From: an uncultured Saprospiraceae bacterium
Lineage (GTDB): Bacteria > Bacteroidota > Bacteroidia > Chitinophagales > Saprospiraceae
Direction: 5' to 3'
Length of the DNA: 64,000 bases
Assembly (NCBI GenBank): GCA_937139495.1
Contig: CAKZQC010000014.1
Location: 62,001 to 126,000 of the forward strand
Positions 18,467-25,786 of the stretch are shown piece after piece. Every line of letters begins with the position of its first letter. Position 1 is the stretch's first letter. The notes below the pieces were generated by a model. That model was not told the origin of the DNA and did no database searches. It saw only the letters and a program-made list of their open reading frames with translations. A program made the translations under genes and the position numbers.

Positions 18467-19282
18467 TTACAAAATATACTGGTTCAGTTGAGCCAACAGA
18501 GAAGCTGCTATCGTAGGATAGTAGCTTTTTTTTATGTCTGCTACGGACTGTATCCATTGGATACCTTGTATGGCATTGGTCAAAAATAGTCCTTCTGCTT
18601 GTCGCAAATCAAATAGGGTTATACTCGTTTCCTTGACGGCAATACCTTGTTGTAGGGCGATAGCGATAAGCTGCTTTCGCATAATGCCTGCAATACAGCC
18701 TTCGGAGAGGGCAGGAGTAAGCAGCGTATTATTGTGGTAAACAAATAAATTGGCAGCAATAGATTCGGCTATGTCGCCTCTATGATTGAGCAACAAACAG
18801 TCGTCCCAACCTTGCTTTTGCTTGTAGAGTCCAGCTAGTACGTAGGGCAGTGCGGAGATTGTTTTGAGGTTGGAAAGAATATCGGTCGAGAGTTGTACTT
18901 GAGGGCAAATACCAACTTGGAGACCCACTTTATTGAGTTCAAAAATAGGACTTGATAGTGGCGTAGTCTCTACAAAAAAATCAAAATCATGTCCCTTTGG
19001 GGTGTATAAGCCTTCGCCAGTACGAAAAAAAGTGATGCGAATCCTAAGATTCACATCACTTGATACTTGCAAGGTTTGTTGCAATATATTTTCGAAATCG
19101 GCAAAAGTAAAATCGCTAGTATCTAGCTGTAGTACTTGCATACCGTTGTAGAGTCGTTCAAAATGAGCCTCGGCAAATAGTATTTTTCGGTTGCTTACTC
19201 GTATAGTTTCAAATAAGCCATCGCCATATTTAGCTGCTCGATTGGTCATTTTATGCTCTATTTTTTTACTTAGCCAAGTCAC
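18467..19282 (-). CDS. Aminotransferase class IV, aminodeoxychorismate lyase-like
   Basis: A 271-residue PLP enzyme of fold type IV, the group of branched-chain aminotransferases, D-amino-acid transaminase and PabC. NRAAKYGDGLFETIR near the N-terminus is diagnostic; the Lys in NLKTISALPYVLAG is the probable Schiff-base residue; WDDCLLLNHRGDIAESIAANLFV and LTNAIQGIQWI follow as in PabC-like lyases. Without a neighbouring pabA/B the substrate is uncertain; PabC (4-aminobenzoate synthesis) is the best guess. The ATG at 19280-19282 overlaps the end of the preceding gene by 17 bp; a second ATG at 19247-19249 removes the overlap and is equally credible. Confidence 0.82.
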   Translation of the reverse strand: MTWLSKKIEHKMTNRAAKYGDGLFETIRVSNRKILFAEAHFERLYNGMQVLQLDTSDFTFADFENILQQTLQVSSDVNLRIRITFFRTGEGLYTPKGHDFDFFVETTPLSSPIFELNKVGLQVGICPQVQLSTDILSNLKTISALPYVLAGLYKQKQGWDDCLLLNHRGDIAESIAANLFVYHNNTLLTPALSEGCIAGIMRKQLIAIALQQGIAVKETSITLFDLRQAEGLFLTNAIQGIQWIQSVADIKKSYYPTIAASLLAQLNQYIL

Positions 19283-19640
19283 CTACGGCTACGTTATTAA
19301 GCGTAATTTCTTCTCCTGTTTTAGTGTCTTTCATTTTGACAGAAGCAATTTTTAGATGCTCATAAGACTCTACTTCTGCTTTAGGAAGTGTCAATTCTTT
19401 GAGTTCTAGCGTGCCAGTATATTCTCCTTTGGCATCAAAAATTTCAATTTCTATCATGGTGATTTTATAATTCGCACCTACTTCTTCGGCTTGTCCTTTG
19501 AACAATCGAATAGTTCCACTCGTTTTGTCCAATTTGAATACAAAACCTTGTACATTGGGCGCACCCATAGAAGGAGGCGTTTGAGCGGCAGTGGCAGCGA
19601 TAAATACAACTGACAGGATAACGATTAGTATATATTTCAT
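19266..19640 (-). CDS. Small secreted protein of unknown function
   Basis: A 124-residue protein with a clear Sec signal peptide (MKYILIVILSVVFIAATAAQ, probable cleavage after TAA-Q or nearby). The mature part is a short beta-rich domain with repeated statements of the type GFVFKLDKTSGTIRLFKG and KITMIEIEIFDAKGEYTG. There is no lipobox and no known motif. Its stop codon overlaps the start of the aminotransferase gene, which implies cotranscription and perhaps translational coupling, though the functions seem unrelated. Confidence 0.72.
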   Translation of the reverse strand: MKYILIVILSVVFIAATAAQTPPSMGAPNVQGFVFKLDKTSGTIRLFKGQAEEVGANYKITMIEIEIFDAKGEYTGTLELKELTLPKAEVESYEHLKIASVKMKDTKTGEEITLNNVAVGDLAK

Positions 19641-19838
19641 GATAATTGCTTTTAAGAATGAATGATTAATTAGTAGAACTTAAAACGTAATAATAATAAT
19701 GTAGTCTGTCGGTAATCTAATTAAATATAGTACAATTTGTTCAGTAATCAAAATGTTATTTGTACATCTATTGTAATTCAAAAGCTATGCCAATAATTGA
19801 ATGTTAGTTGTAACTTGTTGGTAATTAGTGATTTGTGA

Positions 19839-20627
19839 TTATTTGTTTTGCGATATAATACAATAATAGCAAGTGGTGTAGAAATCTTTGAAGAATGGAA
19901 TCCAAGTAAACGGTGCCCATACTCTACGTGGTGTGAGTCCAAACTTAATTTCATAATTAGGATTAATGAAGTAAAGCGTTTTGGCATCGTATTGATATTG
20001 TTCTTTTTGTACAATCGACTCAAACCGTCCAATACTAATCCCCGTATCTTTAATTTCTAACAAAGCAGCAATCGTAGTTTCGTTTTCGCCAAACCAGCGC
20101 AATACTTTTGCGTATAATCCTGAGGGTAGCAAATGAATAAAAGGTACTTTGCTAAGCTTTGTATTTGATACTTGTTGATGCCCTCCAAAAGGCATTCGCC
20201 AAGGTGGGAAACCAAAAAAAATCTTGCCATTAGGACGTAGGAACTTTTTGACATAAGTCATAAATCGTTCTTGATTGTGCAAATGCTCAATAACGTCACG
20301 GAGTATAATCAAATCAAACTGCCCTGTATCGGCTAGCTCTACGGTATAAATATCTTGACAAATAAAATCGACTTTTGCCGTTGGGTATTGTTCTTGCATA
20401 ATCTTGACGCCGTTGGCTATTTTGGTCGTATGCAAATCAATTCCCAACCCATAGGCTCCTTTTTGCAAAAAAGGAACCATATTTCCGCCTTCGCCACACC
20501 CAACTTCTAGTATTCGAGTTTGTTCGGTGATTGCCATTACCTGTTCTATATAAGGAACTACGTATTTGGTCGTTGTTTTGACTTGTTCGTCAAAGTATAA
20601 ACTTCTATTAATATGCCTTTCTTGCAT
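19839..20627 (-). CDS. Class I SAM-dependent methyltransferase
   Basis: A 262-residue methyltransferase of the Methyltransf_11/25 type. The SAM-binding motif I is ILEVGCGEGGNMVPFLQKGA, followed by GIDLHTTKI (motif II acidic residue), VDFICQDIYTV (motif III) and FDLIILRDVIEHLHNQERF (motif IV). The C-terminal 90 residues differ from core methyltransferases and contain aromatic-rich stretches. The substrate is unknown; small-molecule or lipid methylation is typical of this pattern. It starts 6 bp after the stop of the acetate kinase-PduL gene, so the two genes are almost certainly cotranscribed. Confidence 0.87.
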   Translation of the reverse strand: MQERHINRSLYFDEQVKTTTKYVVPYIEQVMAITEQTRILEVGCGEGGNMVPFLQKGAYGLGIDLHTTKIANGVKIMQEQYPTAKVDFICQDIYTVELADTGQFDLIILRDVIEHLHNQERFMTYVKKFLRPNGKIFFGFPPWRMPFGGHQQVSNTKLSKVPFIHLLPSGLYAKVLRWFGENETTIAALLEIKDTGISIGRFESIVQKEQYQYDAKTLYFINPNYEIKFGLTPRRVWAPFTWIPFFKDFYTTCYYCIISQNK

Positions 20628-20633
20628 TTGCTG

Positions 20634-22448
20634 CTAATGTTTGATTTTTTTAGTGATAAGTGTCGCTGTGCCGTCTGTTTTGTACAATACGCCTTTGGAG
20701 TACATAGGGAGTTCAGCGGCATTTGCCTCGTCGGTATCAATGTGCATTTCTAGCTTGTATTTGGGCGAAACCCTGACCAATACATTGCCAAAAGTAAGTG
20801 GGCGACTGCCTGCACTGACTTGCACATCTACAATATCCTTGTCTTCTACACCAAATATTCTGGCATCGTCAGGAGTCATGTGTATGTGTCGCCAAGCACA
20901 AATAACGCCTTCTTGCAACATATATTCGCCCGCAGGACCAATTAATTTAATGCCAGGAGTATTTTCGACTTTGCCAGAGGCACGGACAGGGGCATCTATA
21001 CCCAACGCAAACTCATCGGTACGAGATATTTCGAGTTGGCATTTGGGGCGAGTAGGACCCAATACACGCACTTTTTCTATATTTCTTTTAGGTCCTACAA
21101 TGGTTACTCTTTCGTTGCACGCAAACTGATTGGGCTGCGAAAGTGGTGCTTTGACGGTGAGCTGATAGCCTTTGCCAAATAGTGCTTCTACGGCTTCTTG
21201 TGTCAAGTGAATATGACGAGCCGAAACGGCAATTGGAATAGTAGGAAGGGTGTTGACTTCGTTTTTGTGTTCGATTAGACGAACAGCGTCTTTGGCTATT
21301 GCCAATTCCTCGTTGGTTTGTATAGCCAATAGCTTGACACGACTATGATTCATAGAAAAATCAACAACAGGAACAGCAGCCGACAGACGAACATCATGGT
21401 TTTTGTCTTCATTGATCAATGCCCCCAAGAAGTCAAGTCGTTGAGCAGCTCGGTGCCTGATGACACTACTGTGTTCTCCAATACCTCCCGTAAAAACAAT
21501 GGCATCTACACCACCCATTACAGCAGCATAAGCCCCTATATATTTGCGTAAGCGATGAGCAAAAACTTGTATTGCTAAACGGCAATCTTCATTGCCATCG
21601 GCAGCTTTATCTATAATATCTCTCAGGTCGTTGCCAACATCGGATAGCCCCGCCAATCCGCTTTTTTTGTTTAGCAATACATCTAACTCTTCTATGGAGA
21701 TGTTTTCTTCTTTGGCAATATGAATCAAAACACCTGGATCTACATCGCCCGAACGGGTTCCCATCACCAAGCCCTCTAGGGGAGTCAAGCCCATGCTAGT
21801 CTCTACCGAACGCCCGTATTCTACAGCTGCTACACTAGCACCATTGCCCAAGTGGCACGTAATAATACGCAGCGATTTGAGGTCGGTTTGTAGATACTTT
21901 GCTGCCAAATCGGCTACATAATGATGGCTAGTGCCATGAAACCCATAGCGACGCAGGTCGTGTTTTTCTCGCAGGTCTTTAGGCAATGCGTAGGTATAAG
22001 CCCGTTTGGGCATCGTTTGGTGAAACGAGGTATCGAAAACTGCAATATGCTGCAAATCGCCAAAAATAGACTGTGCTACATGAATCCCAATCAAATTGAC
22101 AGGGTTGTGTAGTGGTGCTAGGTTGCTAACCTGCTGAATGGTCTGTTCTACTTCAGGAGTGATAATAACAGGTCGATCAAACTGTTTGCCACCATGTACG
22201 ACTCGATGTCCGACACCATGTATCGCAATATCCAATTCTTTTAATTTCTTTTGTAGCAGTGGCAATGCGTATTTCAATGCTGCTTCATGTCCCGCCTCAG
22301 GGCATTGAGATTGCTGGTCGTTGATAGATACAATCGGTTGTTGATGAACACGTTCTATCTGCAATTCAATCGGACGATTACCGTTTTGACTATTGATAAC
22401 AGCAGCTTTGACAGAAGAACTACCACAGTTGATTATTAATATATACAT
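20634..22448 (-). CDS. Fused acetate kinase and PduL-type phosphotransacylase
   Basis: A 604-residue protein with two complete enzymes in one chain. Residues 1 to about 395 are an acetate/propionate kinase: NCGSSSVKAAVI, GHRVVHGG, FDTSFHQTMP, RRYGFHGTSHHYV, CHLGNGASVAA, GTRSGDVDPG and FTGGIGEHSSVIR. Residues about 400-604 are a PduL-family phosphate acyltransferase: SARHIHLTQ (His412, His414), LSQPNQFACNERVT, a second WRHIHMTP (His521, His523), and HIDTDEANAA, the expected zinc and CoA site features. Together they would interconvert acyl-CoA plus phosphate with acyl-phosphate and then ATP plus acetate or propionate. There is no microcompartment encapsulation peptide or shell gene nearby. A methyltransferase gene follows 6 bp later. 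I see no frameshift: it is a true fusion. Confidence 0.93.
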   Translation of the reverse strand: MYILIINCGSSSVKAAVINSQNGNRPIELQIERVHQQPIVSINDQQSQCPEAGHEAALKYALPLLQKKLKELDIAIHGVGHRVVHGGKQFDRPVIITPEVEQTIQQVSNLAPLHNPVNLIGIHVAQSIFGDLQHIAVFDTSFHQTMPKRAYTYALPKDLREKHDLRRYGFHGTSHHYVADLAAKYLQTDLKSLRIITCHLGNGASVAAVEYGRSVETSMGLTPLEGLVMGTRSGDVDPGVLIHIAKEENISIEELDVLLNKKSGLAGLSDVGNDLRDIIDKAADGNEDCRLAIQVFAHRLRKYIGAYAAVMGGVDAIVFTGGIGEHSSVIRHRAAQRLDFLGALINEDKNHDVRLSAAVPVVDFSMNHSRVKLLAIQTNEELAIAKDAVRLIEHKNEVNTLPTIPIAVSARHIHLTQEAVEALFGKGYQLTVKAPLSQPNQFACNERVTIVGPKRNIEKVRVLGPTRPKCQLEISRTDEFALGIDAPVRASGKVENTPGIKLIGPAGEYMLQEGVICAWRHIHMTPDDARIFGVEDKDIVDVQVSAGSRPLTFGNVLVRVSPKYKLEMHIDTDEANAAELPMYSKGVLYKTDGTATLITKKIKH

Positions 22449-22759
22449 AATAGATAAGGATGTTTATTTTTTGAGTAATAATGCCTAACGGACAATTTAT
22501 GAAAGACTAAAGATATTAAACAATGTTCTAAAAATAGAAATAAATGGCGTTGTCTTTCTCAATGATTAAATTAGGGTGCCTAAAAACCTCTAATGTATGG
22601 TTTGAGTTTTTGACAAATGAAAGAAAAAAAGGTATTTAGGGTTTAATTCAAAATATCATTTGTTTTTTCGTGAAAAATGGGTTATATTTGTGCCGTTGAA
22701 CTCTGTCAAGGGTACATCATACACGTAGAACATTAAGAAAAATCAATAAAAATAAAATT
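22449..22759. other. Divergent intergenic region with a plus-strand promoter
   Basis: 311 bp between two divergent transcripts. The plus-strand promoter at 22659-22690 is the only clear element. No gene or strong hairpin is seen. Confidence 0.55.
22659..22690 (+). promoter_or_regulatory. Bacteroidota-type promoter for the double peptidoglycan hydrolase gene
   Basis: TTTG at 22659-22662 and TATATTTG at 22683-22690, separated by 20 bp, match the -33 TTTG / -7 TAnnTTTG consensus. The ATG is 70 bp downstream. Confidence 0.72.
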
Positions 22760-24730
22760 ATGTCTCAAAAGAGTTTAGATAAGCTAAAGCAGATGCGTGC
22801 CTTTGCACGTAAGGCGACCGATACTTTAGATCACTATCATGAGCTATTTATGGCTGATGGTATTATGGACGCACAAGAAACAGCTCAAATTAATATTCTG
22901 AAAGCGAAAATTGCAAGAGTAGAGAAGAGGATTGATGCGATTGAGAAGAAGTTGGGATACTTTGCTAAAGGGAAGAATACTGTAGCTGCTATGGCAGAAG
23001 CCACTAAAGACAAACTGAGCAGCTCCGATGATGTAGTTGATCATTCTCTAGTTAAGCCTAAGCTACGAGCTGAAGCAAATGCCACTCCAGCAGCAGAGAC
23101 AGCTGATACTACCACCGCAGCAACAACTACTCCAGCAGCAGAGACAGCCGATACTACCACCGCAGCAACAACTACTCCAGCAACAGAGACAGCCGATACT
23201 ACCACCGCAGCAACAACTACTCCAGCAACAGAACAAGCGTTTGTCGCCGAAAAAACAGCCATGAGTGGGTTGATACAAGGAGGCGAAAGTGGTGCTGCTG
23301 GATACAATGCTTACAATAGAGGTACTAAAGGTGGTCGTATTTTAGGTCCTGTTGGTCCTAAAGAATTGGTCAAAATGACTATTGGTGAAATCAAAGCACA
23401 TCAAGCACGTGGTATTGATGATACCGAACGCTTATTTGCAGTAGGTAAATATCAAATGATACCTGTTACACTCAAGGAAGGAACAAGGAAACTTGGTATT
23501 CCAGACTCAGCTAAATATAGCCCTGAAATACAGGAAACATTATTTGCAATGTATCTCCTAAAGGATAAACGTCCAGATATTCCAAGATATGTACAAGGTG
23601 AAGGCGATGCTTACAAGGCTCAATTAGCAGGTGCTAAAGAGTGGGCTTCTATTGGTTGTCCTCCTGGTCACCCAAAAGCAGGTAAGAGCTATTATGGTAG
23701 TGGTAACCATGCGAGTATTTCTGCTGCAGACTTTTTGGCTGCACTCGATGAAGCTAAAGTTAATTATACCAAATATTTAGGGCAAGGAGCTACGCCAGAC
23801 GACGCTTACCTGAGAGCAATGGCTGGTGTCAATAAAGATGCCAGTGCTGCTGTTGATAATAATACCGCTGCTACTGAAGATACAGCAAGTGCAGATGGAA
23901 CTACTGGTGGCACAGATGATGCTACGGCTCCAGCAAGCACAGCTTCTATTAGCGATTCTGTAGGTAAAGGTGGTGCTAACAAAATAGAAGATGTAAAAAT
24001 AGTACAAACCTTACTGAACGAAAAAGGTAATAATATAAAAGTAGATGGTGATTGTGGGCCTAAAACCATTAATGCCATCAGAAAATTTCAAAGAGAAACT
24101 TTCTCTTGGAAACCAGATGGTAAAGTAGATGCAAATGGCAAAACTTGGGAAGCTTTGTCGGGCGGATCTTCAGCATCAGGCAGTACAGGCGGAGCAGAAG
24201 GTGCTGCTGATGCCACCGCAGGTGCGTCAGGTCCGATGGGTAAACCGAGCTGGATTTCTGTCGCAGAAGGCGAAACAGGGGTAAAAGAGACGGTTGGCAA
24301 AAATCACAATCCTCGTGTAGTAGAATACCATCAAGCTACATCAGGTAAATTTAATGATGATGAGACGCCATGGTGTTCTTCTTTTGTCAACTGGGTGATG
24401 CAGAAAGCAGGTCAGCCAAAAACTAATAATGCAATGGCTTCTTCTTGGAGAAGCTATGGTAAGAAATTAGATAGACCAGCCTATGGTTGTATTGGTGTGA
24501 TTGTTAATGCAAACGGTTCTGGTCATGTTGGCTTTGTTGTAGGAAAACAAGGCGGTAGTTTACTATTGTTGGGTGGAAACCAAGGAAATATGGTCAAAGT
24601 ATCAAAATATGGAGTTGGTAAATTTGCCGCTTTTGTAGTACCTGCCAATTATCAAGTACCTGCTGCAGCGTATGCTTTTGGAGAGGCTACGGGAGAATTT
24701 GAAACGATAACTCACGCTGGCACTAGATAA
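22760..24730 (+). CDS. Signal-less double peptidoglycan hydrolase, candidate effector
   Basis: A 656-residue protein without a signal peptide. Residues 1-75 are a helical bundle or coiled coil (KARIVEKRIDAIEKK-like). Residues 109-157 are three 15-residue Thr/Ala-rich repeats. About 168-350 is a lysozyme-like domain with the candidate catalytic Glu176 in QGGESGAAGYNAYNRGT and VGKYQMIP. About 400-465 is a PG_binding_1 domain (VKIVQTLLNEKG, VDGDCGPKTINAIRKFQ). About 490-640 is a CHAP/NlpC-type amidase with Cys539 in TPWCSSFVNWV, His589 in GSGHVGFVVG and Asn607. Two different wall-cutting activities plus a wall-binding module and no Sec signal resemble effectors of contractile injection systems more than a self-lysin. 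A lipoprotein gene follows on the same strand. Confidence 0.85.
   Translation: MSQKSLDKLKQMRAFARKATDTLDHYHELFMADGIMDAQETAQINILKAKIARVEKRIDAIEKKLGYFAKGKNTVAAMAEATKDKLSSSDDVVDHSLVKPKLRAEANATPAAETADTTTAATTTPAAETADTTTAATTTPATETADTTTAATTTPATEQAFVAEKTAMSGLIQGGESGAAGYNAYNRGTKGGRILGPVGPKELVKMTIGEIKAHQARGIDDTERLFAVGKYQMIPVTLKEGTRKLGIPDSAKYSPEIQETLFAMYLLKDKRPDIPRYVQGEGDAYKAQLAGAKEWASIGCPPGHPKAGKSYYGSGNHASISAADFLAALDEAKVNYTKYLGQGATPDDAYLRAMAGVNKDASAAVDNNTAATEDTASADGTTGGTDDATAPASTASISDSVGKGGANKIEDVKIVQTLLNEKGNNIKVDGDCGPKTINAIRKFQRETFSWKPDGKVDANGKTWEALSGGSSASGSTGGAEGAADATAGASGPMGKPSWISVAEGETGVKETVGKNHNPRVVEYHQATSGKFNDDETPWCSSFVNWVMQKAGQPKTNNAMASSWRSYGKKLDRPAYGCIGVIVNANGSGHVGFVVGKQGGSLLLLGGNQGNMVKVSKYGVGKFAAFVVPANYQVPAAAYAFGEATGEFETITHAGTR
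23084..23230 (+). repeat. In-frame 45-bp tandem repeat, three copies plus a partial
   Basis: Three 15-codon units encoding TPAAETADTTTAATT (third copy with TPATE) and the start of a fourth. They form the flexible linker between the helical N-terminus and the lysozyme-like domain of the gene at 22760-24730. Copy number could vary without breaking the frame. Confidence 0.85.
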
Positions 24731-24736
24731 AACTCG

Positions 24737-24754
24737 ATTGCTTTTTGAAGCAAT
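24737..24754 (+). other. Small hairpin just after the double hydrolase stop
   Basis: ATTGCTT/AAGCAAT with a 4-nt loop, 7 bp after the stop codon. It has no T-run and is likely an mRNA 3' structure preceding the main terminator. Confidence 0.4.
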
Positions 24755-24771
24755 TATTAAATATAAATTTT

Positions 24772-24817
24772 AATGCCTCTATATTGTAGCAACGCTGCTT
24801 ATAGAGGCATTTTTTTT
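24772..24817 (+). terminator. Terminator after the double hydrolase gene
   Basis: A perfect 12-bp stem AATGCCTCTATA (24772-24783) with 24800-24811, an inner AGCA/TGCT pairing, and a T-run to 24817. It implies that the downstream lipoprotein has its own promoter or depends on read-through. Confidence 0.85.
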
Positions 24818-24844
24818 GCCCTAGCATCATTTCTAGATTACTTT

Positions 24845-24875
24845 TTTGTGATTAACTAAAAAAATGGTAGCTTGT
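24845..24875 (+). promoter_or_regulatory. Possible promoter of the lipoprotein gene
   Basis: TTTG at 24845-24848 and a weak -7 box TAGCTTGT at 24868-24875 with a 19-bp spacer. The spacing fits but the -7 match is imperfect. Confidence 0.3.
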
Positions 24876-24948
24876 TATGGAAAGGTAAGTATCCAGTTTT
24901 TAAGGAGCTACCAATCATTTTATCACAAAAAATAAACAATTTTTAAAA

Positions 24949-25539
24949 ATGAAAACAGTATTTTACGTATTAATAAGTAGCCTATTTTTGTCTTTGCTTA
25001 TTAGTTGCAATGATCATGCAAAAGACCAACCACTTCAGAATGAGGGGCAAGATGCTACCACTCAAATTGCAACACCTGCACCAACTACTGAACCAACTGC
25101 TACTCCATCACCACAAGTCAGTACAGTAGATAAAGAGGTAGATGATTTCGTCCAGTCGGTAGATTCAAAACTTTCTTCTTTTACGAAAGAGGAAAAGAAA
25201 GAAGACCTTTGTGGTATCACAGAGTATATCGACAACGATGATATGGTTGTCAAGCGAATTATAGAATGTACCGATGGAGAAAAGAAGGCGTATATGGCAC
25301 AGGTCTATTATGATTATGGTCGTCCTCAATTGACCATAATTAACCAAAAACAACATAACGCTCCAATCGAAAGCGAAGAAATGGATAATGCCAAAACTAA
25401 GAAATTGAATGTACGTGTCTATATTGCTGATGGTTCGCTCGCACTCAAAGGGACTACTGTCAATGAAGCAGGAAAAATCATTGATTTTCCTAAAGAATTG
25501 GAAGATACTTGGACTCAAATTATGGATTTTGATGAGTAG
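24949..25539 (+). CDS. Lipoprotein, candidate immunity protein for the upstream hydrolase
   Basis: A 196-residue lipoprotein: signal peptide MKTVFYVLISSLFLSLLISC with Cys20 as the lipidation site, then a Thr/Pro/Ala-rich linker (about residues 45-65), then a mixed domain with VDKEVDDFVQSVDSKLSSF, CGITEYIDNDDMVVKRI and ECTDGEKKAYMAQVYYDYG. The two Cys of the folded domain may form a disulfide. No known family is recognised. It follows a double peptidoglycan hydrolase on the same strand after 218 bp, and immunity proteins against wall-cutting effectors are commonly periplasmic or lipoproteins; the immunity role is inference from position and localisation only. It ends with its own terminator. 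Confidence 0.75.
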   Translation: MKTVFYVLISSLFLSLLISCNDHAKDQPLQNEGQDATTQIATPAPTTEPTATPSPQVSTVDKEVDDFVQSVDSKLSSFTKEEKKEDLCGITEYIDNDDMVVKRIIECTDGEKKAYMAQVYYDYGRPQLTIINQKQHNAPIESEEMDNAKTKKLNVRVYIADGSLALKGTTVNEAGKIIDFPKELEDTWTQIMDFDE

Positions 25540-25571
25540 TTGAAATTTTAAGTAGGTAGTTGCTACCCCCA

Positions 25572-25610
25572 AAAAAAACTCAATAGACAACGACACTATT
25601 GAGTTTTTTT
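25572..25610. terminator. Terminator after the lipoprotein gene
   Basis: A perfect 15-bp stem (25572-25586 with 25596-25610), a 9-nt loop, and A/T-runs on both sides, so it can work in either direction; the plus-strand lipoprotein ends 33 bp before it. Confidence 0.85.
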
Positions 25611-25641
25611 ACGTTACAAAAGAGAGTTATTAAACAATATT

Positions 25642-25764
25642 TGAGTACAGGACAAAACACTATTCTTAACGAGGTGCTAAGCACTTTCAAAGTGCTTAGC
25701 ACCTTATTTGGAAGTTAAATAATGCCTTTGAAATAAGTATTTTTTAACTTTTGTCCTGTACTCA
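25642..25764. mobile_element. 123-bp palindromic MITE-like element
   Basis: Perfect 16-bp terminal inverted repeats TGAGTACAGGACAAAA (25642-25657) and its complement (25749-25764) enclose a second perfect 16-bp inverted pair AGGTGCTAAGCACTTT around a single C near 25688. No coding capacity. It lies between the candidate effector module and the T9SS protein gene, whose start is 22 bp beyond the right end. No clear target duplication was identified. Confidence 0.65.
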
Positions 25765-25786
25765 GAAACAATATATATCAATATCT

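Noticed and set aside
18451..18469. Palindrome TAATACCAAGTTGGTATTA after ffh as a terminator
   Set aside because: The centre leaves a 1-nt loop, so few pairs can form, and there is no T-run. It may be a protein-binding site or chance.
23777..24300. Minus-strand open frames in the double hydrolase gene
   Set aside because: They are shadows of the Ala/Thr/Ser-rich linker on the coding strand.
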